Shown piece after piece: positions 25,049 to 33,988 of a DNA stretch of 64,000 nt. How positions within the stretch are numbered: the first letter of the stretch is position 1; every line of letters starts with the position of its first letter. Made by a program: the position numbers and the translations under genes. Below the pieces are notes generated by a model, which did not search any database, was not told the origin of the DNA, and saw nothing but the letters and a program-made list of their open reading frames with translations. The DNA is taken from contig NZ_JAUSST010000001.1 of the NCBI RefSeq assembly GCF_030812415.1, positions 248,001 to 312,000 of the forward strand. The letters are read 5' to 3'. This stretch comes from Paenibacillus harenae. GTDB taxonomy: Bacteria > Bacillota > Bacilli > Paenibacillales > Paenibacillaceae.

Positions 25049-25705
25049 TTACTTTTTGTTTGCCAACAGCATTACAGCCTGCGCAACGGATATAACGGCT
25101 AGTCCAGCCGCAAAGCCGCCGATAATGTCCGATGTGTAATGGACGTTAAAATAAACGCGGCTAAGCCCCATCATCGCTATGACGATAACCGCAGCCGTAC
25201 AGACAACCCATTTGATCCCCTTGCTTGCGGATCGCGATTGCGCTGCGGATATTGCAATCATGCCGAACATAACGATGGCCAGCATCGCATTCCCGCTTGG
25301 AAAGCTCGCGCCGTCAGCGGTGATGCCCCAGGCGTCCTCCGGTCTAATTCGGTCAAACCCTTTTTTCAATAAAGTGTTAAGGATAAATGCAGCCAATACC
25401 GATCCAATGACGGATACGCCCCTCCATATTCCTTGTCTCCAAGCAATGAGAATCGAGGCGAGAAGTGTAATGACTGCGATGGCCGCGGTCGACCCGACAT
25501 TAGAGAACGGCTTGAACAACGAAGTTGCCGTATCGCTTCTTAGGTTCGCCATTGCCCGCTGAACGCTTTGATCCATCCCGCTCCCTCCGCTGCCCGGCAG
25601 CGTTAACGCAAGTAACGCGAAGAGCGCGACAGCTGCCGTTAGTACGACAATCCAACCTTTCAACTGCTTCTGGATAAATACCAGCCTCCAAATCGTTCGT
25701 TTCAT
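25049..25705 (-). CDS. PAP2-family membrane phosphatase
   Basis: 218 residues with about six helices and the three phosphatase motifs: KKGFDRIRP (K-x6-RP), FPSGNAM (normally PSGH) and SRVYFNVHYTSD (SR-x5-H-x3-D). Members dephosphorylate lipid phosphates such as undecaprenyl pyrophosphate or phosphatidic acid at the outer membrane face. Asn replaces the second-motif His, normally the general acid, while the nucleophile His in motif 3 is kept. It is divergent from the rRNA methyltransferase gene at 25790. Confidence 0.86.
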   Translation of the reverse strand: MKRTIWRLVFIQKQLKGWIVVLTAAVALFALLALTLPGSGGSGMDQSVQRAMANLRSDTATSLFKPFSNVGSTAAIAVITLLASILIAWRQGIWRGVSVIGSVLAAFILNTLLKKGFDRIRPEDAWGITADGASFPSGNAMLAIVMFGMIAISAAQSRSASKGIKWVVCTAAVIVIAMMGLSRVYFNVHYTSDIIGGFAAGLAVISVAQAVMLLANKK

Positions 25706-25789
25706 TGATTCATAAGGGTTGCTTCGATATAATAATCGATGACATGATTATAATACAAATTTGAAGTCAGGGAAGGGTTACGAACTAAC

Positions 25790-26656
25790 ATGTATGTAGC
25801 AGATCAATGGAGAGACTATGAAGTTATAGATACGGGCGGCGGCGAGAAGCTCGAACGCTGGGGCAGCCATATTTTGCGCCGGCCCGATCCGCAAATCATA
25901 TGGCCGATCGCCGATGAAAGCGGACTATGGAAGAAGCCTGACGGGCACTACCATCGCAGCAACTCCGGCGGCGGACAATGGGTGATGAGCCCAGGGCTTC
26001 CCGAACGTTGGACAATCTCTTACGGCGAGCTGTCGTTCCATATTAAGCCGACCAATTTCAAGCATACCGGCCTGTTCCCGGAGCAAGCGGTTAACTGGAG
26101 CTGGATGATGGACAAGATCCGTTCGGCCGGACGCCCTATACGCGTGCTTAACCTGTTCGCCTATTCCGGCGGAGCAACAGTAGCGGCTGCAGCCGCAGGC
26201 GCGGACGTATGCCATGTAGACGCAGCAAAAGGCATGGTGCAATGGGCGAAGGAAAACGCGCAGCTATCGGGGTTGGACTCCGCTCCCATTCGCTACATTA
26301 CGGATGATGTGTTCAAGTTCGTACAGCGCGAACAGCGCCGAGGCCGCCAGTACGATGCCATCATTATGGACCCGCCATCCTATGGCCGCGGACCGAACGG
26401 CGAGACGTGGAAGCTGGAGGAGAATCTATTCCCGTTCCTTCAGTCCTGCATGACGATACTGTCTGATAAGCCGCTGTTCTTGCTCATTAACTCCTACACG
26501 ACGGGATTGTCCCCTTCCGTCCTGCACAATTTGCTTCATATTACGATGAAGTCCAAGTTCGGCGGTGAAATCAACTGCGGCGAGATTGGACTGCCGATTA
26601 CCAAGTCCGGCCTGAACTTGCCCTGCGGCATCTTGGGACGCTGGGAGTCCAACTAA
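25790..26656 (+). CDS. Class I SAM-dependent methyltransferase, RlmI/RlmK-like
   Basis: 288 residues. After a beta-rich N-terminal part (residues 1-100) comes a Rossmann fold: IRVLNLFAYSGGATVAAAAA (SAM loop), DVCHVDAAKGMVQWAKENA, and the catalytic IIMDPPSYGRGPNGETWKLEE. This is the domain found in 23S rRNA methyltransferases of the RlmI/RlmK type, but it lacks the PUA domain, so the exact base is not assignable. Its stop overlaps the start of the pseudouridine synthase gene (TAATG), so both are probably translated together as RNA-modification enzymes. Confidence 0.86.
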   Translation: MYVADQWRDYEVIDTGGGEKLERWGSHILRRPDPQIIWPIADESGLWKKPDGHYHRSNSGGGQWVMSPGLPERWTISYGELSFHIKPTNFKHTGLFPEQAVNWSWMMDKIRSAGRPIRVLNLFAYSGGATVAAAAAGADVCHVDAAKGMVQWAKENAQLSGLDSAPIRYITDDVFKFVQREQRRGRQYDAIIMDPPSYGRGPNGETWKLEENLFPFLQSCMTILSDKPLFLLINSYTTGLSPSVLHNLLHITMKSKFGGEINCGEIGLPITKSGLNLPCGILGRWESN

Positions 26657-27381
26657 TGTCTATCCCCATCTTATTCGAAGACAATCATTTGCTCGTCGTC
26701 GAGAAGCCTCCCGGCATTCCCTCGCAGGAGGACGAGACGGGCGATGCGGATATGCTCACGCTTCTGAAGCAGGACTTGAAGGAGCGTTACAATAAGCCCG
26801 GCAACGTATTTCTCGGCCTCGTCCACCGGCTGGACCGCCCCGTGGGCGGCGCTATGCTGTTCGCCAAGACGTCGAAAGCTGCTTCGAGGCTGTCGGAGAG
26901 CATCCGAAGCCGCAGCTTCGGTAAAACGTACGTATGTATCGTACAAGGCATTCCCGCCGTGCAAAACGCGACGCTTAAGCATTACATTCGTAAAGATAAC
27001 AAGCGTAATCAAGTAACGGTCTATAACCAACCTGCCGAGGACGCCAAGGAAGCCATCCTCTCCTTTGAGGTAGCCGCTGCATCCGGCAAGCACGCGCTTG
27101 TCGCTATCCGTCTGCACACGGGGAGGCCACATCAAATAAGAGCACAATTGTCTCATATCGGCTATCCGCTCGTTGGCGATTTGAAATATGGTGCGGCCAA
27201 GACGGCAGGCATTAGCGACATCGCTTTATGGTCAACTTCCATCTCGGTGGAGCACCCGGTTACGAAAGAAGATTTATTGTTCACCTCCTCCCCTAGCGGT
27301 TCGGCTTGTTGGGACTGGTGGTCGAACGATCAGTTGGCGCGCGCCTCCAGTCTTCTTATTACGCCTGATAGGAAGGACTAG
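26656..27381 (+). CDS. RluA-family pseudouridine synthase
   Basis: 241 residues without an S4 domain. Motif I is LVVEKPPGIPSQ; motif II GLVHRLDRPVGGAMLFAKTS holds the catalytic Asp of HRLD; motif III is RLHTGRPHQIRAQLSHIGYP, then LVGDLKYG. It isomerises uridine to pseudouridine in rRNA or tRNA. The particular position is unknown. The ATG overlaps the upstream stop, and the next gene (CapA) starts 6 nt after its stop. Confidence 0.9.
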   Translation: MSIPILFEDNHLLVVEKPPGIPSQEDETGDADMLTLLKQDLKERYNKPGNVFLGLVHRLDRPVGGAMLFAKTSKAASRLSESIRSRSFGKTYVCIVQGIPAVQNATLKHYIRKDNKRNQVTVYNQPAEDAKEAILSFEVAAASGKHALVAIRLHTGRPHQIRAQLSHIGYPLVGDLKYGAAKTAGISDIALWSTSISVEHPVTKEDLLFTSSPSGSACWDWWSNDQLARASSLLITPDRKD

Positions 27382-27387
27382 CCTGCT

Positions 27388-28638
27388 ATGCGACGTAAGC
27401 GATCAAGACAACGGTTATGGATTTTTCAATCGATATTGCTTTTATTGGCGGCAGCGGGAATTTTCTTCATCTATTGGAGTTTTACGAGCGGTGGTTCGGA
27501 CGTAACCGAGCAGCCTGGTCAGTCGCCCGCCGTTATTCATGATCGGACGCCTGAACCTGCCGAGCAGCCTACCCCCGCACCGACAGAGCCCCCGCAGCCT
27601 GTATTTTCGGAAGCCGTATGGATGGCGGTAGGCGATATTATGATGCACTCGCCGCAACTGCCCGGTTCTTACGACCAAGCGACGAAGAAGTATAACTTCA
27701 ATCCTTTCTTCACGGAAGTAAAGCCGATTCTCGCAGAAGGCGACTGGGTGATTGCCAATCTGGAGACGCCGGTTGCGGGCGCAAAATATGGCTATTCCGG
27801 CTATCCAAACTTCAATGCGCCTTCCGAGCTCGTAGAGGCGCTGCAAGGAGCCGGATTCAACCTGCTGACGACAGCCAACAACCATTCCCTCGATAAAGGC
27901 GAAGGAGGCGTGCTGGGCACGCTGGAGACGCTGAAGGGCTACGGCATGGAGCATACGGGAACGGCTTCCTCTCAGCAGGAAGCGGATCAATTGCTTATCG
28001 CGGAGAGAAACGGAATCAAGATGGGGCTGATTGCTTATACGTACGGTACGAACGGCATACCGATTCCGACCGGAAAAGATTATTTGGTTAATTTGATAGA
28101 TGAGCAGAAGATTATCGCCGATATGAAACGGCTTCGCGAAGCCGGTGCAGATCTCGTTACCGTATCGCTCCACTTCGGCAACGAATATCAGACGCAACCT
28201 AGCGAAGAGCAGAAGCAGCTTGCCAGATCGCTTGTCGCAGCCGGAGCGGATATTATTGCAGGCTCTCACCCGCATGTGGTCCAGCCTTACGAAGTCGTAG
28301 AAACGTCCGATGAGAACGGACGTATTAGAAAAGCACTCATCATTTATTCCATGGGCAACTTTATTTCGAATCAGCGCGGCGATTCCAAAGACTATGGCGT
28401 TATATTCAAAGTGCAATTTCGCAAAAACATGAACGAAGGAACGGTGGAACTGACCGAAGTCGAATCCATCCCTACCTGGGTTCACCGCTATAAGCCCGAC
28501 AAGGCGTTCCGATACCGGGTATTGCCGCTTGAGCAGACGCTTGCCGCCGCAGCCGATCCGTTGCTGACGAAAACGGAATTCGCAACGCTGCGGAAAGACT
28601 ATGAAATGCTTCGCAAACGGCTTGACTCCATGAAATAG
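27388..28638 (+). CDS. CapA-family (poly-gamma-glutamate synthesis type) protein
   Basis: 416 residues. A basic N-terminus and one helix (about 11-30) anchor it in the membrane, followed by a Pro/Glu/Thr-rich linker (45-70) and a PGA_cap metallophosphatase-like domain: VGDIMMHSP, GDWVIANLETPVAG, LLTTANNHSLDKG, VSLHFGNEYQ, GSHPHVVQPYE and YSMGNFISNQ. These are metal ligands of the calcineurin-like fold. No capB or capC is nearby, so a capsule role is not implied. The exact role is unknown. Confidence 0.88.
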   Translation: MRRKRSRQRLWIFQSILLLLAAAGIFFIYWSFTSGGSDVTEQPGQSPAVIHDRTPEPAEQPTPAPTEPPQPVFSEAVWMAVGDIMMHSPQLPGSYDQATKKYNFNPFFTEVKPILAEGDWVIANLETPVAGAKYGYSGYPNFNAPSELVEALQGAGFNLLTTANNHSLDKGEGGVLGTLETLKGYGMEHTGTASSQQEADQLLIAERNGIKMGLIAYTYGTNGIPIPTGKDYLVNLIDEQKIIADMKRLREAGADLVTVSLHFGNEYQTQPSEEQKQLARSLVAAGADIIAGSHPHVVQPYEVVETSDENGRIRKALIIYSMGNFISNQRGDSKDYGVIFKVQFRKNMNEGTVELTEVESIPTWVHRYKPDKAFRYRVLPLEQTLAAAADPLLTKTEFATLRKDYEMLRKRLDSMK

Positions 28639-28646
28639 GCATTAAG

Positions 28647-28691
28647 AACAACGAAAAAAGCTGCCCCATTGGGGCAGCTTTTTTCGTTGTT
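28647..28691. terminator. Bidirectional terminator, perfect 21-bp stem
   Basis: Arms 28647-28667 and 28671-28691 are exact complements around a 3-nt ATT loop. The GC core GCTGCCCC is flanked by A6/T6, so it terminates both converging genes (CapA and MarR). Confidence 0.92.
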
Positions 28692-28702
28692 CCCTAGATC
28701 AT

Positions 28703-29107
28703 CTATGCGTTAGCTACTTTGCCCAGCAAATAGACAAGCAGTTGTTGATTATGCGCCGATATGCGGTCCAGCGATTGCCCGATCATTTCGCCGCGAATAG
28801 CGGATCCTCTCTCGGCTTCGGCTCGTCCTTTTTCCGATACGTTCACCCAGACGATTCTTCGGTCATTGTCGTCTCTCGTACGTACAATCAATTCATTTCG
28901 CTCCATGCGGTCCAGCAGCGTCGTAATCGCAGCCGGGGTCGTCGCCAAATATTGAAGCAGGTCAGAAGGTTTCATCGGTTGATGCTGCATGAGCAGCTCA
29001 AGCACATTCAACTGGCCTTCCGTTAATGGAGCAAGCGATTCTTCCAAACTGTTTTTCCACTCGCGCGACAACTTCGTCCACAACTTGGTAAATTCATCGG
29101 ATACCAT
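28703..29107 (-). CDS. MarR-family transcriptional regulator
   Basis: 134 residues from an ATG at 29107. An upstream TTG at 29131 would overlap the GGAGG ribosome site. The winged helix is clear: LNVLELLMQHQPMKPSDLLQ, LATTPAAITTLLDRMERNELI and RTRDDNDRRIVWVNVSEKGR. No regulated partner sits beside it except the small ORF at 29345, transcribed divergently. It may control itself through the GATTAATC palindromes upstream. Confidence 0.88.
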   Translation of the reverse strand: MVSDEFTKLWTKLSREWKNSLEESLAPLTEGQLNVLELLMQHQPMKPSDLLQYLATTPAAITTLLDRMERNELIVRTRDDNDRRIVWVNVSEKGRAEAERGSAIRGEMIGQSLDRISAHNQQLLVYLLGKVANA

Positions 29108-29151
29108 TTTCTCACACCCGCCTCCTGCCAATTTTCACCTATTCTCCTTTT

Positions 29152-29157
29152 ATTATA
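29152..29157 (-). promoter_or_regulatory. -10 box of the MarR gene
   Basis: TATAAT on the minus strand, about 45 nt before the start. The -35 (TTTAAT at 17 nt) is weak. Confidence 0.35.
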
Positions 29158-29180
29158 GCAGTCTTCCATGTCGAATTAAA

Positions 29181-29214
29181 GATTAATCCAATTAATAATT
29201 TGTGCGATTAATCG
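29181..29214. promoter_or_regulatory. Two GATTAATC palindromes, possible MarR operator
   Basis: The self-complementary octamer GATTAATC occurs at 29181-29188 and 29206-29213 (the second extended to CGATTAATCG), 25 nt apart, between the MarR gene and the divergent small ORF. Spacing of about two and a half helix turns puts them on opposite faces. Confidence 0.35.
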
Positions 29215-29245
29215 ATATATTTTTGAACGTTTTGACAGCATTAGA

Positions 29246-29253
29246 CATACAAT
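29246..29253 (+). promoter_or_regulatory. Sigma-E-like -10 element before the small ORF
   Basis: CATACAAT equals the sigma-E -10 consensus (CATACANT). The region 14-16 nt upstream (GAACGTT) is a poor -35 match. Confidence 0.3.
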
Positions 29254-29265
29254 GTGACGGAGGCC

Positions 29266-29330
29266 CAGTACTGCGCGAGAGCCTCTGGTTCCTAAGTCGG
29301 TGGCAACCGAAATCGATTGATTATTATAAG
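29266..29330 (+). ncRNA. Possible structured leader of the small ORF
   Basis: Two short hairpins can form: GAGGC with GCCTC around a CAGTACTG core, then TCGGT-GGCA-ACCGA. The leader is about 80 nt and ends in AAGGAG. It fits no riboswitch class I know. The GGTGGCAACC string recalls a T-box, but the stems, terminator and aminoacyl gene are lacking. Confidence 0.3.
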
Positions 29331-29344
29331 GAGCGTGATCCAAC

Positions 29345-29512
29345 GTGGACCAGAAAATTGCGGATATTATCCGAAAAGCAAAAGCTCAAGGCATAATAAA
29401 AGACCCGCAATGGCTGGATAAACCGGATGAACCGGTGCCATTGTGGGTCGTGCTGGAAGCCTTATTGGAATTGATCGAGAAGCTCGATCCGCCTAATCGG
29501 CCTTTTGATTGA
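29345..29512 (+). CDS. Small ORF of 55 residues, overlapping parC 3' end
   Basis: GTG start with AAGGAG 11 nt upstream. It begins [20 protein letters not shown] and continues with [20 protein letters not shown], an amphipathic helix ([11 protein letters not shown]) and PPNRPFD. The last 20 nt run antisense through the end of parC (29493-29512). Composition looks protein-like (two helices, Trp and Pro in sensible places). No known family recognised. It may be a small regulator, but a chance ORF cannot be excluded. Confidence 0.55.
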   Translation: MDQKIADIIRKAKAQGIIKDPQWLDKPDEPVPLWVVLEALLELIEKLDPPNRPFD

Positions 29513-31955
29513 TTTCTATCGCCGTCCGAACGAAAGTGGAAACGATAACATCGTTTTTGTCTACCGGGAACATGAGCTTCCCGATCGACTTGCGGTCCTC
29601 GATTGGCGCAAGCTCGGAATTGGCTTGCAGCTTCGCTCCCGACGTCGAAATCGCTACAATATCTAGCGGATTGCGGCAGTAGTATGCAGCTGAGAGCACG
29701 GCCCCGTTCGGCCGTACGCGCTTGCCTTCCTTGAACTCGAACGTCTGAACGCCTTTGCCGCCTCGTCCTTGAATCGGATAGTCGAGCAGCAGCGAACGTT
29801 TCGCGTAGCCAATATCGGAAATAACGAGTACTTCCCCTTCATCGTCGGCGACCCAATCGGCCGCAACGACTTCATCGTCGTCCTTAAGCTGAATGCCTCT
29901 GACGCCGGATGCGACCCTGCCCATCGGGTTCACTTCCGCTTCGACGAACCGGATACTCATGCCGTTTTTCGTTACGAGCAACAATTGCTTCTCTCCATCG
30001 CTTAGCGCGACCTTGATAAGCTCGTCACCGTCGGCTACTTTGCAGGCTGCTACCGCTGTCGATCTCGTCGTCGCGTATTCCTTCAGCTCGGTTCGCTTCA
30101 CTTGTCCCCGCTTCGTGACGAAGACGAGCGACGCATGAGCCGCTTGCAAGTCCTTCACCGGAATGACGCTTATGATCGAATCGTCCTTTGGAATCGGTAC
30201 GATATTGACGATGGCCGTGCCCGCATCCTTCCACTTGAACTCGGGAATATGATGGACAGGCAGCAAATAATATTGTCCCTTGCGCGTGAACAGCAGCAGG
30301 TTATCGATCGTATTGACCGGCAGAAGCTCGCGAACAACGTCGCCTTCCTTCACGCCGGCATTGTCGATCTCCCCGCCCGATCTCGTAAACGAAAGCATGC
30401 TTGTCCGCTTCATATAGCCATGCTGGCTCAGCGTCACGAGCACATCCTCCGGCGTTACGAGCACTTCAAGGTTTACTTTAAGCTCCTCGATTTCGCCGCG
30501 AATGTCCGAGCGACGGTCAATGCCGTATTTCTCGCGAATTTCCGTCAATTCATCCTTAATGACGCCGATCAGCTTCTTCTCGCTGTCAAGGATGGAGCGC
30601 AAATAAGCGATACGCTTCTGCGCTTCCTTAAGCTCCTTCTCCAGCGACGTTATCTCCAAATTGGTCAGCCTGTAGAGCTGCAACGTCAATATCGCGTCCG
30701 CTTGTCGCTCGGTGAAACCGAACTTGGCAACGAGATTCTCCTGCGCGTTGGCGCGATTCTTCGATGCCTTGATTGCCGCGATGACTTCGTCGAGTATATT
30801 AAGCGCTTTGACGAGTCCCTCGACGACATGCGCACGGTCCTCAGCCTTCTCAAGCTCGTATTGCGTTCTATATGTGACAACTTCCTTCTGATGGGCGATA
30901 TATGCGTCCAGCATTTGCTTAATGCCAAGCTGCATGGGCGTCTTGTTGACAATCGCGACCATATTGAAGCTGTAAGCGACCTGCAGATCGGTCTTCTTCA
31001 GCAAATACGCAAGGATGCCTTGCGCGTCGGCATCCTTCTTGAATTCGACAACGATTCGGAGGCCGTTCCGGCCGCTCTCGTCGCGAACCTCGGCAATGCC
31101 CTCCACCTTCTTCTCAAGACGGATGTTCTCCATTGCCGTTACGAGACGCGACTTCACGACCTGATACGGAATTTCCGTAATAACAAGTTGCTGCTTGCCG
31201 CCTCTCATATCCTCGATCGTTGTTTTCGAACGAAGATAGATACGGCCCTTGCCCGTCGCATACGCCTCGCGTATGCCTTCCTCGCCCATGATGACGCCGC
31301 CGGTCGGGAAGTCCGGTCCCTTGACGATCGTATTCAGCTCTTCGAGCGTAATGTCTGGACGAGCCATGACGGCGATACAGGCGTCGATAATTTCCCGCAG
31401 GTTATGAGGCGGGATTTCCGTCGCGAAGCCGGAGGAGATGCCGCTGACCCCGTTAACGAGCAAATTGGGGTACCTCGAAGGCAGAACGACCGGTTCCTTC
31501 GTCGTATTGTCGAAGTTATCTTTGAACATTACGGTCCGCTTGTCGATATCGCGAAGCAATTCCATCGCGATAGGCGACAGCCTCGCTTCCGTATAACGCA
31601 TTGCCGCCGGCGGATCGTCGTCCTGCGAACCCCAGTTGCCATGGCCATCGACGAGCGTATGCGCCATCTTCCAAGGCTGCGCCATCCGCACCATGCCCTC
31701 ATAGATAGAGGAGTCGCCATGAGGGTGGTAGTTGCCCATGACGTCGCCGACCGTCTTGGCCGACTTGCGATATTGCTTGTCCGGCGTGTTGCCGGAGTCG
31801 TACATCGCATACAGTATGCGGCGTTGTACCGGCTTCAGGCCGTCACGAACGTCGGGAATTGCCCGATCTTGAATAATATATTTCGAATAGCGACCGAATC
31901 GGTCGCCTACGATTTCTTCCAGAAAGGCTGGCAGAAACTGTTCCAGCATGCTCAT
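29493..31955 (-). CDS. parC: DNA topoisomerase IV subunit A
   Basis: 820 residues. The breakage-reunion domain starts [20 protein letters not shown], with catalytic Tyr in MRYTEARLS and the quinolone region [19 protein letters not shown] (Ser and Glu at the resistance positions, i.e. wild type). A coiled-coil tower around 420-480 is followed by a beta-pinwheel C-terminal domain with degenerate GyrA-box-like repeats. With ParE it decatenates daughter chromosomes using ATP. ATG at 31955 with GGGGGG 9 nt upstream, 15 nt after parE. The lack of a strict GyrA box and the pairing with parE favour ParC over GyrA. Confidence 0.95.
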   Translation of the reverse strand: MSMLEQFLPAFLEEIVGDRFGRYSKYIIQDRAIPDVRDGLKPVQRRILYAMYDSGNTPDKQYRKSAKTVGDVMGNYHPHGDSSIYEGMVRMAQPWKMAHTLVDGHGNWGSQDDDPPAAMRYTEARLSPIAMELLRDIDKRTVMFKDNFDNTTKEPVVLPSRYPNLLVNGVSGISSGFATEIPPHNLREIIDACIAVMARPDITLEELNTIVKGPDFPTGGVIMGEEGIREAYATGKGRIYLRSKTTIEDMRGGKQQLVITEIPYQVVKSRLVTAMENIRLEKKVEGIAEVRDESGRNGLRIVVEFKKDADAQGILAYLLKKTDLQVAYSFNMVAIVNKTPMQLGIKQMLDAYIAHQKEVVTYRTQYELEKAEDRAHVVEGLVKALNILDEVIAAIKASKNRANAQENLVAKFGFTERQADAILTLQLYRLTNLEITSLEKELKEAQKRIAYLRSILDSEKKLIGVIKDELTEIREKYGIDRRSDIRGEIEELKVNLEVLVTPEDVLVTLSQHGYMKRTSMLSFTRSGGEIDNAGVKEGDVVRELLPVNTIDNLLLFTRKGQYYLLPVHHIPEFKWKDAGTAIVNIVPIPKDDSIISVIPVKDLQAAHASLVFVTKRGQVKRTELKEYATTRSTAVAACKVADGDELIKVALSDGEKQLLLVTKNGMSIRFVEAEVNPMGRVASGVRGIQLKDDDEVVAADWVADDEGEVLVISDIGYAKRSLLLDYPIQGRGGKGVQTFEFKEGKRVRPNGAVLSAAYYCRNPLDIVAISTSGAKLQANSELAPIEDRKSIGKLMFPVDKNDVIVSTFVRTAIEINQKAD

Positions 31956-31970
31956 ACGTCAATTCCCCCC

Positions 31971-33941
31971 TTACTCTTCGTATTCCGTAAAGTCGACATT
32001 TTCGATAATCCAGCGCTTGCGCGGATCGACCTTGTCTCCCATTAACGTCGATACGCGGCGCTCCGCCTTCGCGGCGTCCTCGATCTGCACTTGAAGCAGC
32101 GTCCGGGATTCGGGATCCATCGTCGTTTCCCATAGCTGATCGGGGTTCATCTCGCCGAGTCCTTTATAACGCTGAAGGTCATAGTTCTTGCCGTATTCTT
32201 TCAAGTAGTTCTGAAGCTGCTCGTCCGTCCATGCGTATCTGATCGTCTCCAGCTTGCCCGATTTGCGGGTTATCTTATAGAGCGGAGGCTGGGCGATATA
32301 GATGCGTCCCGTATCGATAAGCGGCTTCATATAACGATAGAAGAACGTAAGCAGCAATACCTGAATGTGCGCGCCGTCCGTATCGGCATCGGTCATGATG
32401 ATGATTTTGTTGTAATTGCTTTCCTCGGCCTCGAATTCCGGCCCGACGCCTGCGCCGATCGCCGCGATAATGGCTTTGTATTCGTCGTTTTTCAAGATGT
32501 CGACGAGCTTTGCCTTCTCCGGATTCATCGGTTTTCCCTTCAGCGGAAGAATCGCCTGATGCTTCGAGTCTCGGCCTTGCTTGGCCGATCCGCCGGCGGA
32601 GTCTCCTTCGACGATGAACAGCTCGTTGCGCGTGAAGTCCTTCGACTGCGCGGGCGTCAGCTTGCCGCCCAGATTGGAGCTCTCGCTCTTCTTCTTGCCG
32701 CTGCGAATTTCTTCGCGCGCCTTGCGCGCCGCTTCGCGGGCTTTGGACGCTTGCACCGCCTTCTTCAGAAGCAGCTGGGCTACCTGTGGATTTTCCTCCA
32801 GAAACACCTGCATCTTGTCCGACACGACCGCGTCTACCGCGCTGCGGGCCGATGCGCTGCCGAGCTGATCCTTCGTCTGGCCGACGAATTCCACTTCGGA
32901 CATCTTAATATTGATGACCGCCATCATGCCTTCGCGCAGGTCATTGCCCTCGAGGTTCTTATCCTTCTCTTTCAAGAGCGCCGCCTTGCGCGCATAATCG
33001 TTCATGACGCGGGTATAAGCCGTTTTGAAGCCCGTCTCATGCGTACCGCCGCCGCGCGTCGGAATCGAGTTGACGAAGGAAGCGATCGTTTCGGTATAAC
33101 CGTCGTTGTATTGCAGGGCGACTTCGACTTCGATCTCGTCGCGTTCGCCTGCGAAATGAATGACGTCATGAAGCACCGTCTTGTCATCGTTCAGGAATTG
33201 CACGAATTGGCGCGCTCCTCCCTCATAGTGGAAGACGTCCTGCTTGCCGCTTCGATCGTCCTTAATGGACACTTTCAGCCCTGAATTCAGAAAAGCGATT
33301 TCCTGCAGACGCTCGGACAACGTGTCGTAGCTGACGGACGTTCCGTTCTGGAAGACGCGGCCGTCCGGTTTGAACGTCACCTTCGTCCCCGTACGGTTCG
33401 TCGATCCGATCACCTCAAGTCCGGTTACCGGCTCGCCGACATGCTCCTTGCCGCTCTCGTCCACCCAATATTCGAAGCGCATTTTATGTATTTTGCCATC
33501 GCGGAATATTTCCACCTCAAGCCATTCGGACAACGCATTTGTAACCGAAGCGCCTACGCCGTGCAAGCCGCCCGATTTCTTGTATCCCCCGCCGCCGAAC
33601 TTGCCTCCCGCATGCAGGATCGTGAAGACAACCTGCGGCGTCGGCACGCCGGTCTTATGCATGCCGGTCGGAATGCCGCGCCCGTTGTCATGTACGGTAA
33701 TCGAACCGTTCTTATGCAGCGTCACGTCGATCGCCGTACAGAACTTGGCGAGATGCTCGTCCACCGCGTTGTCGACGATTTCCCAGACGAGATGGTGAAG
33801 GCCCGAGCTGCTCGTACTGCCTATGTACATGCCCGGACGCTTGCGGACTGCCGTCAAGCCCTCCAGGACTTGTATATCATCGGCCTCATAATTACGGTCA
33901 TGGGCCGTCGTATTTGCGAAGAGATCTATTTGCTCTGACAT
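31971..33941 (-). CDS. parE: DNA topoisomerase IV subunit B
   Basis: About 656 residues from an ATG at 33941 with GGGGGA 5 nt upstream. An ATA/ATG-containing extension to 33965 precedes that site and is unlikely. GHKL ATPase motifs: EIVDNAVDEH, DNGRGIP, HAGGKFGGGGYKKSGGLHGVG and, later, GFKTAY. TOPRIM metal site: FIVEGDSAGGSAKQGRD, and IMTDADTDGAHIQVLLL. The C-terminus has GLGEMNPDQLWETTMDPE. It supplies ATP-driven strand capture to ParC and is the first gene of the pair. Confidence 0.95.
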   Translation of the reverse strand: MSEQIDLFANTTAHDRNYEADDIQVLEGLTAVRKRPGMYIGSTSSSGLHHLVWEIVDNAVDEHLAKFCTAIDVTLHKNGSITVHDNGRGIPTGMHKTGVPTPQVVFTILHAGGKFGGGGYKKSGGLHGVGASVTNALSEWLEVEIFRDGKIHKMRFEYWVDESGKEHVGEPVTGLEVIGSTNRTGTKVTFKPDGRVFQNGTSVSYDTLSERLQEIAFLNSGLKVSIKDDRSGKQDVFHYEGGARQFVQFLNDDKTVLHDVIHFAGERDEIEVEVALQYNDGYTETIASFVNSIPTRGGGTHETGFKTAYTRVMNDYARKAALLKEKDKNLEGNDLREGMMAVINIKMSEVEFVGQTKDQLGSASARSAVDAVVSDKMQVFLEENPQVAQLLLKKAVQASKAREAARKAREEIRSGKKKSESSNLGGKLTPAQSKDFTRNELFIVEGDSAGGSAKQGRDSKHQAILPLKGKPMNPEKAKLVDILKNDEYKAIIAAIGAGVGPEFEAEESNYNKIIIMTDADTDGAHIQVLLLTFFYRYMKPLIDTGRIYIAQPPLYKITRKSGKLETIRYAWTDEQLQNYLKEYGKNYDLQRYKGLGEMNPDQLWETTMDPESRTLLQVQIEDAAKAERRVSTLMGDKVDPRKRWIIENVDFTEYEE

Positions 33942-33988
33942 GAGCGTCCCCCAATCCATAATCACGTTTCGCGTATCTTCAAGCTATT

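Noticed and set aside
27442-28485. 347-codon minus-strand frame opposite capA
   Set aside because: Antisense to a full CapA protein with all motifs intact; no start signal.
29291-29315. T-box-like string GGTGGCAACC before the small ORF
   Set aside because: No specifier stem, no terminator/antiterminator pair and no tRNA-related gene; only short hairpins are present.
30102-32045. 647-codon plus-strand open frame opposite parC/parE
   Set aside because: It is antisense to two clear topoisomerase IV genes and its translation is Arg/Leu/Asp-rich without any domain. It is a shadow of GC-rich codon use.
29493-33941. gyrA/gyrB instead of parC/parE
   Set aside because: The order B then A, separated by 15 nt, without recF or dnaN, and the A subunit lacking a clear GyrA box favour topoisomerase IV.
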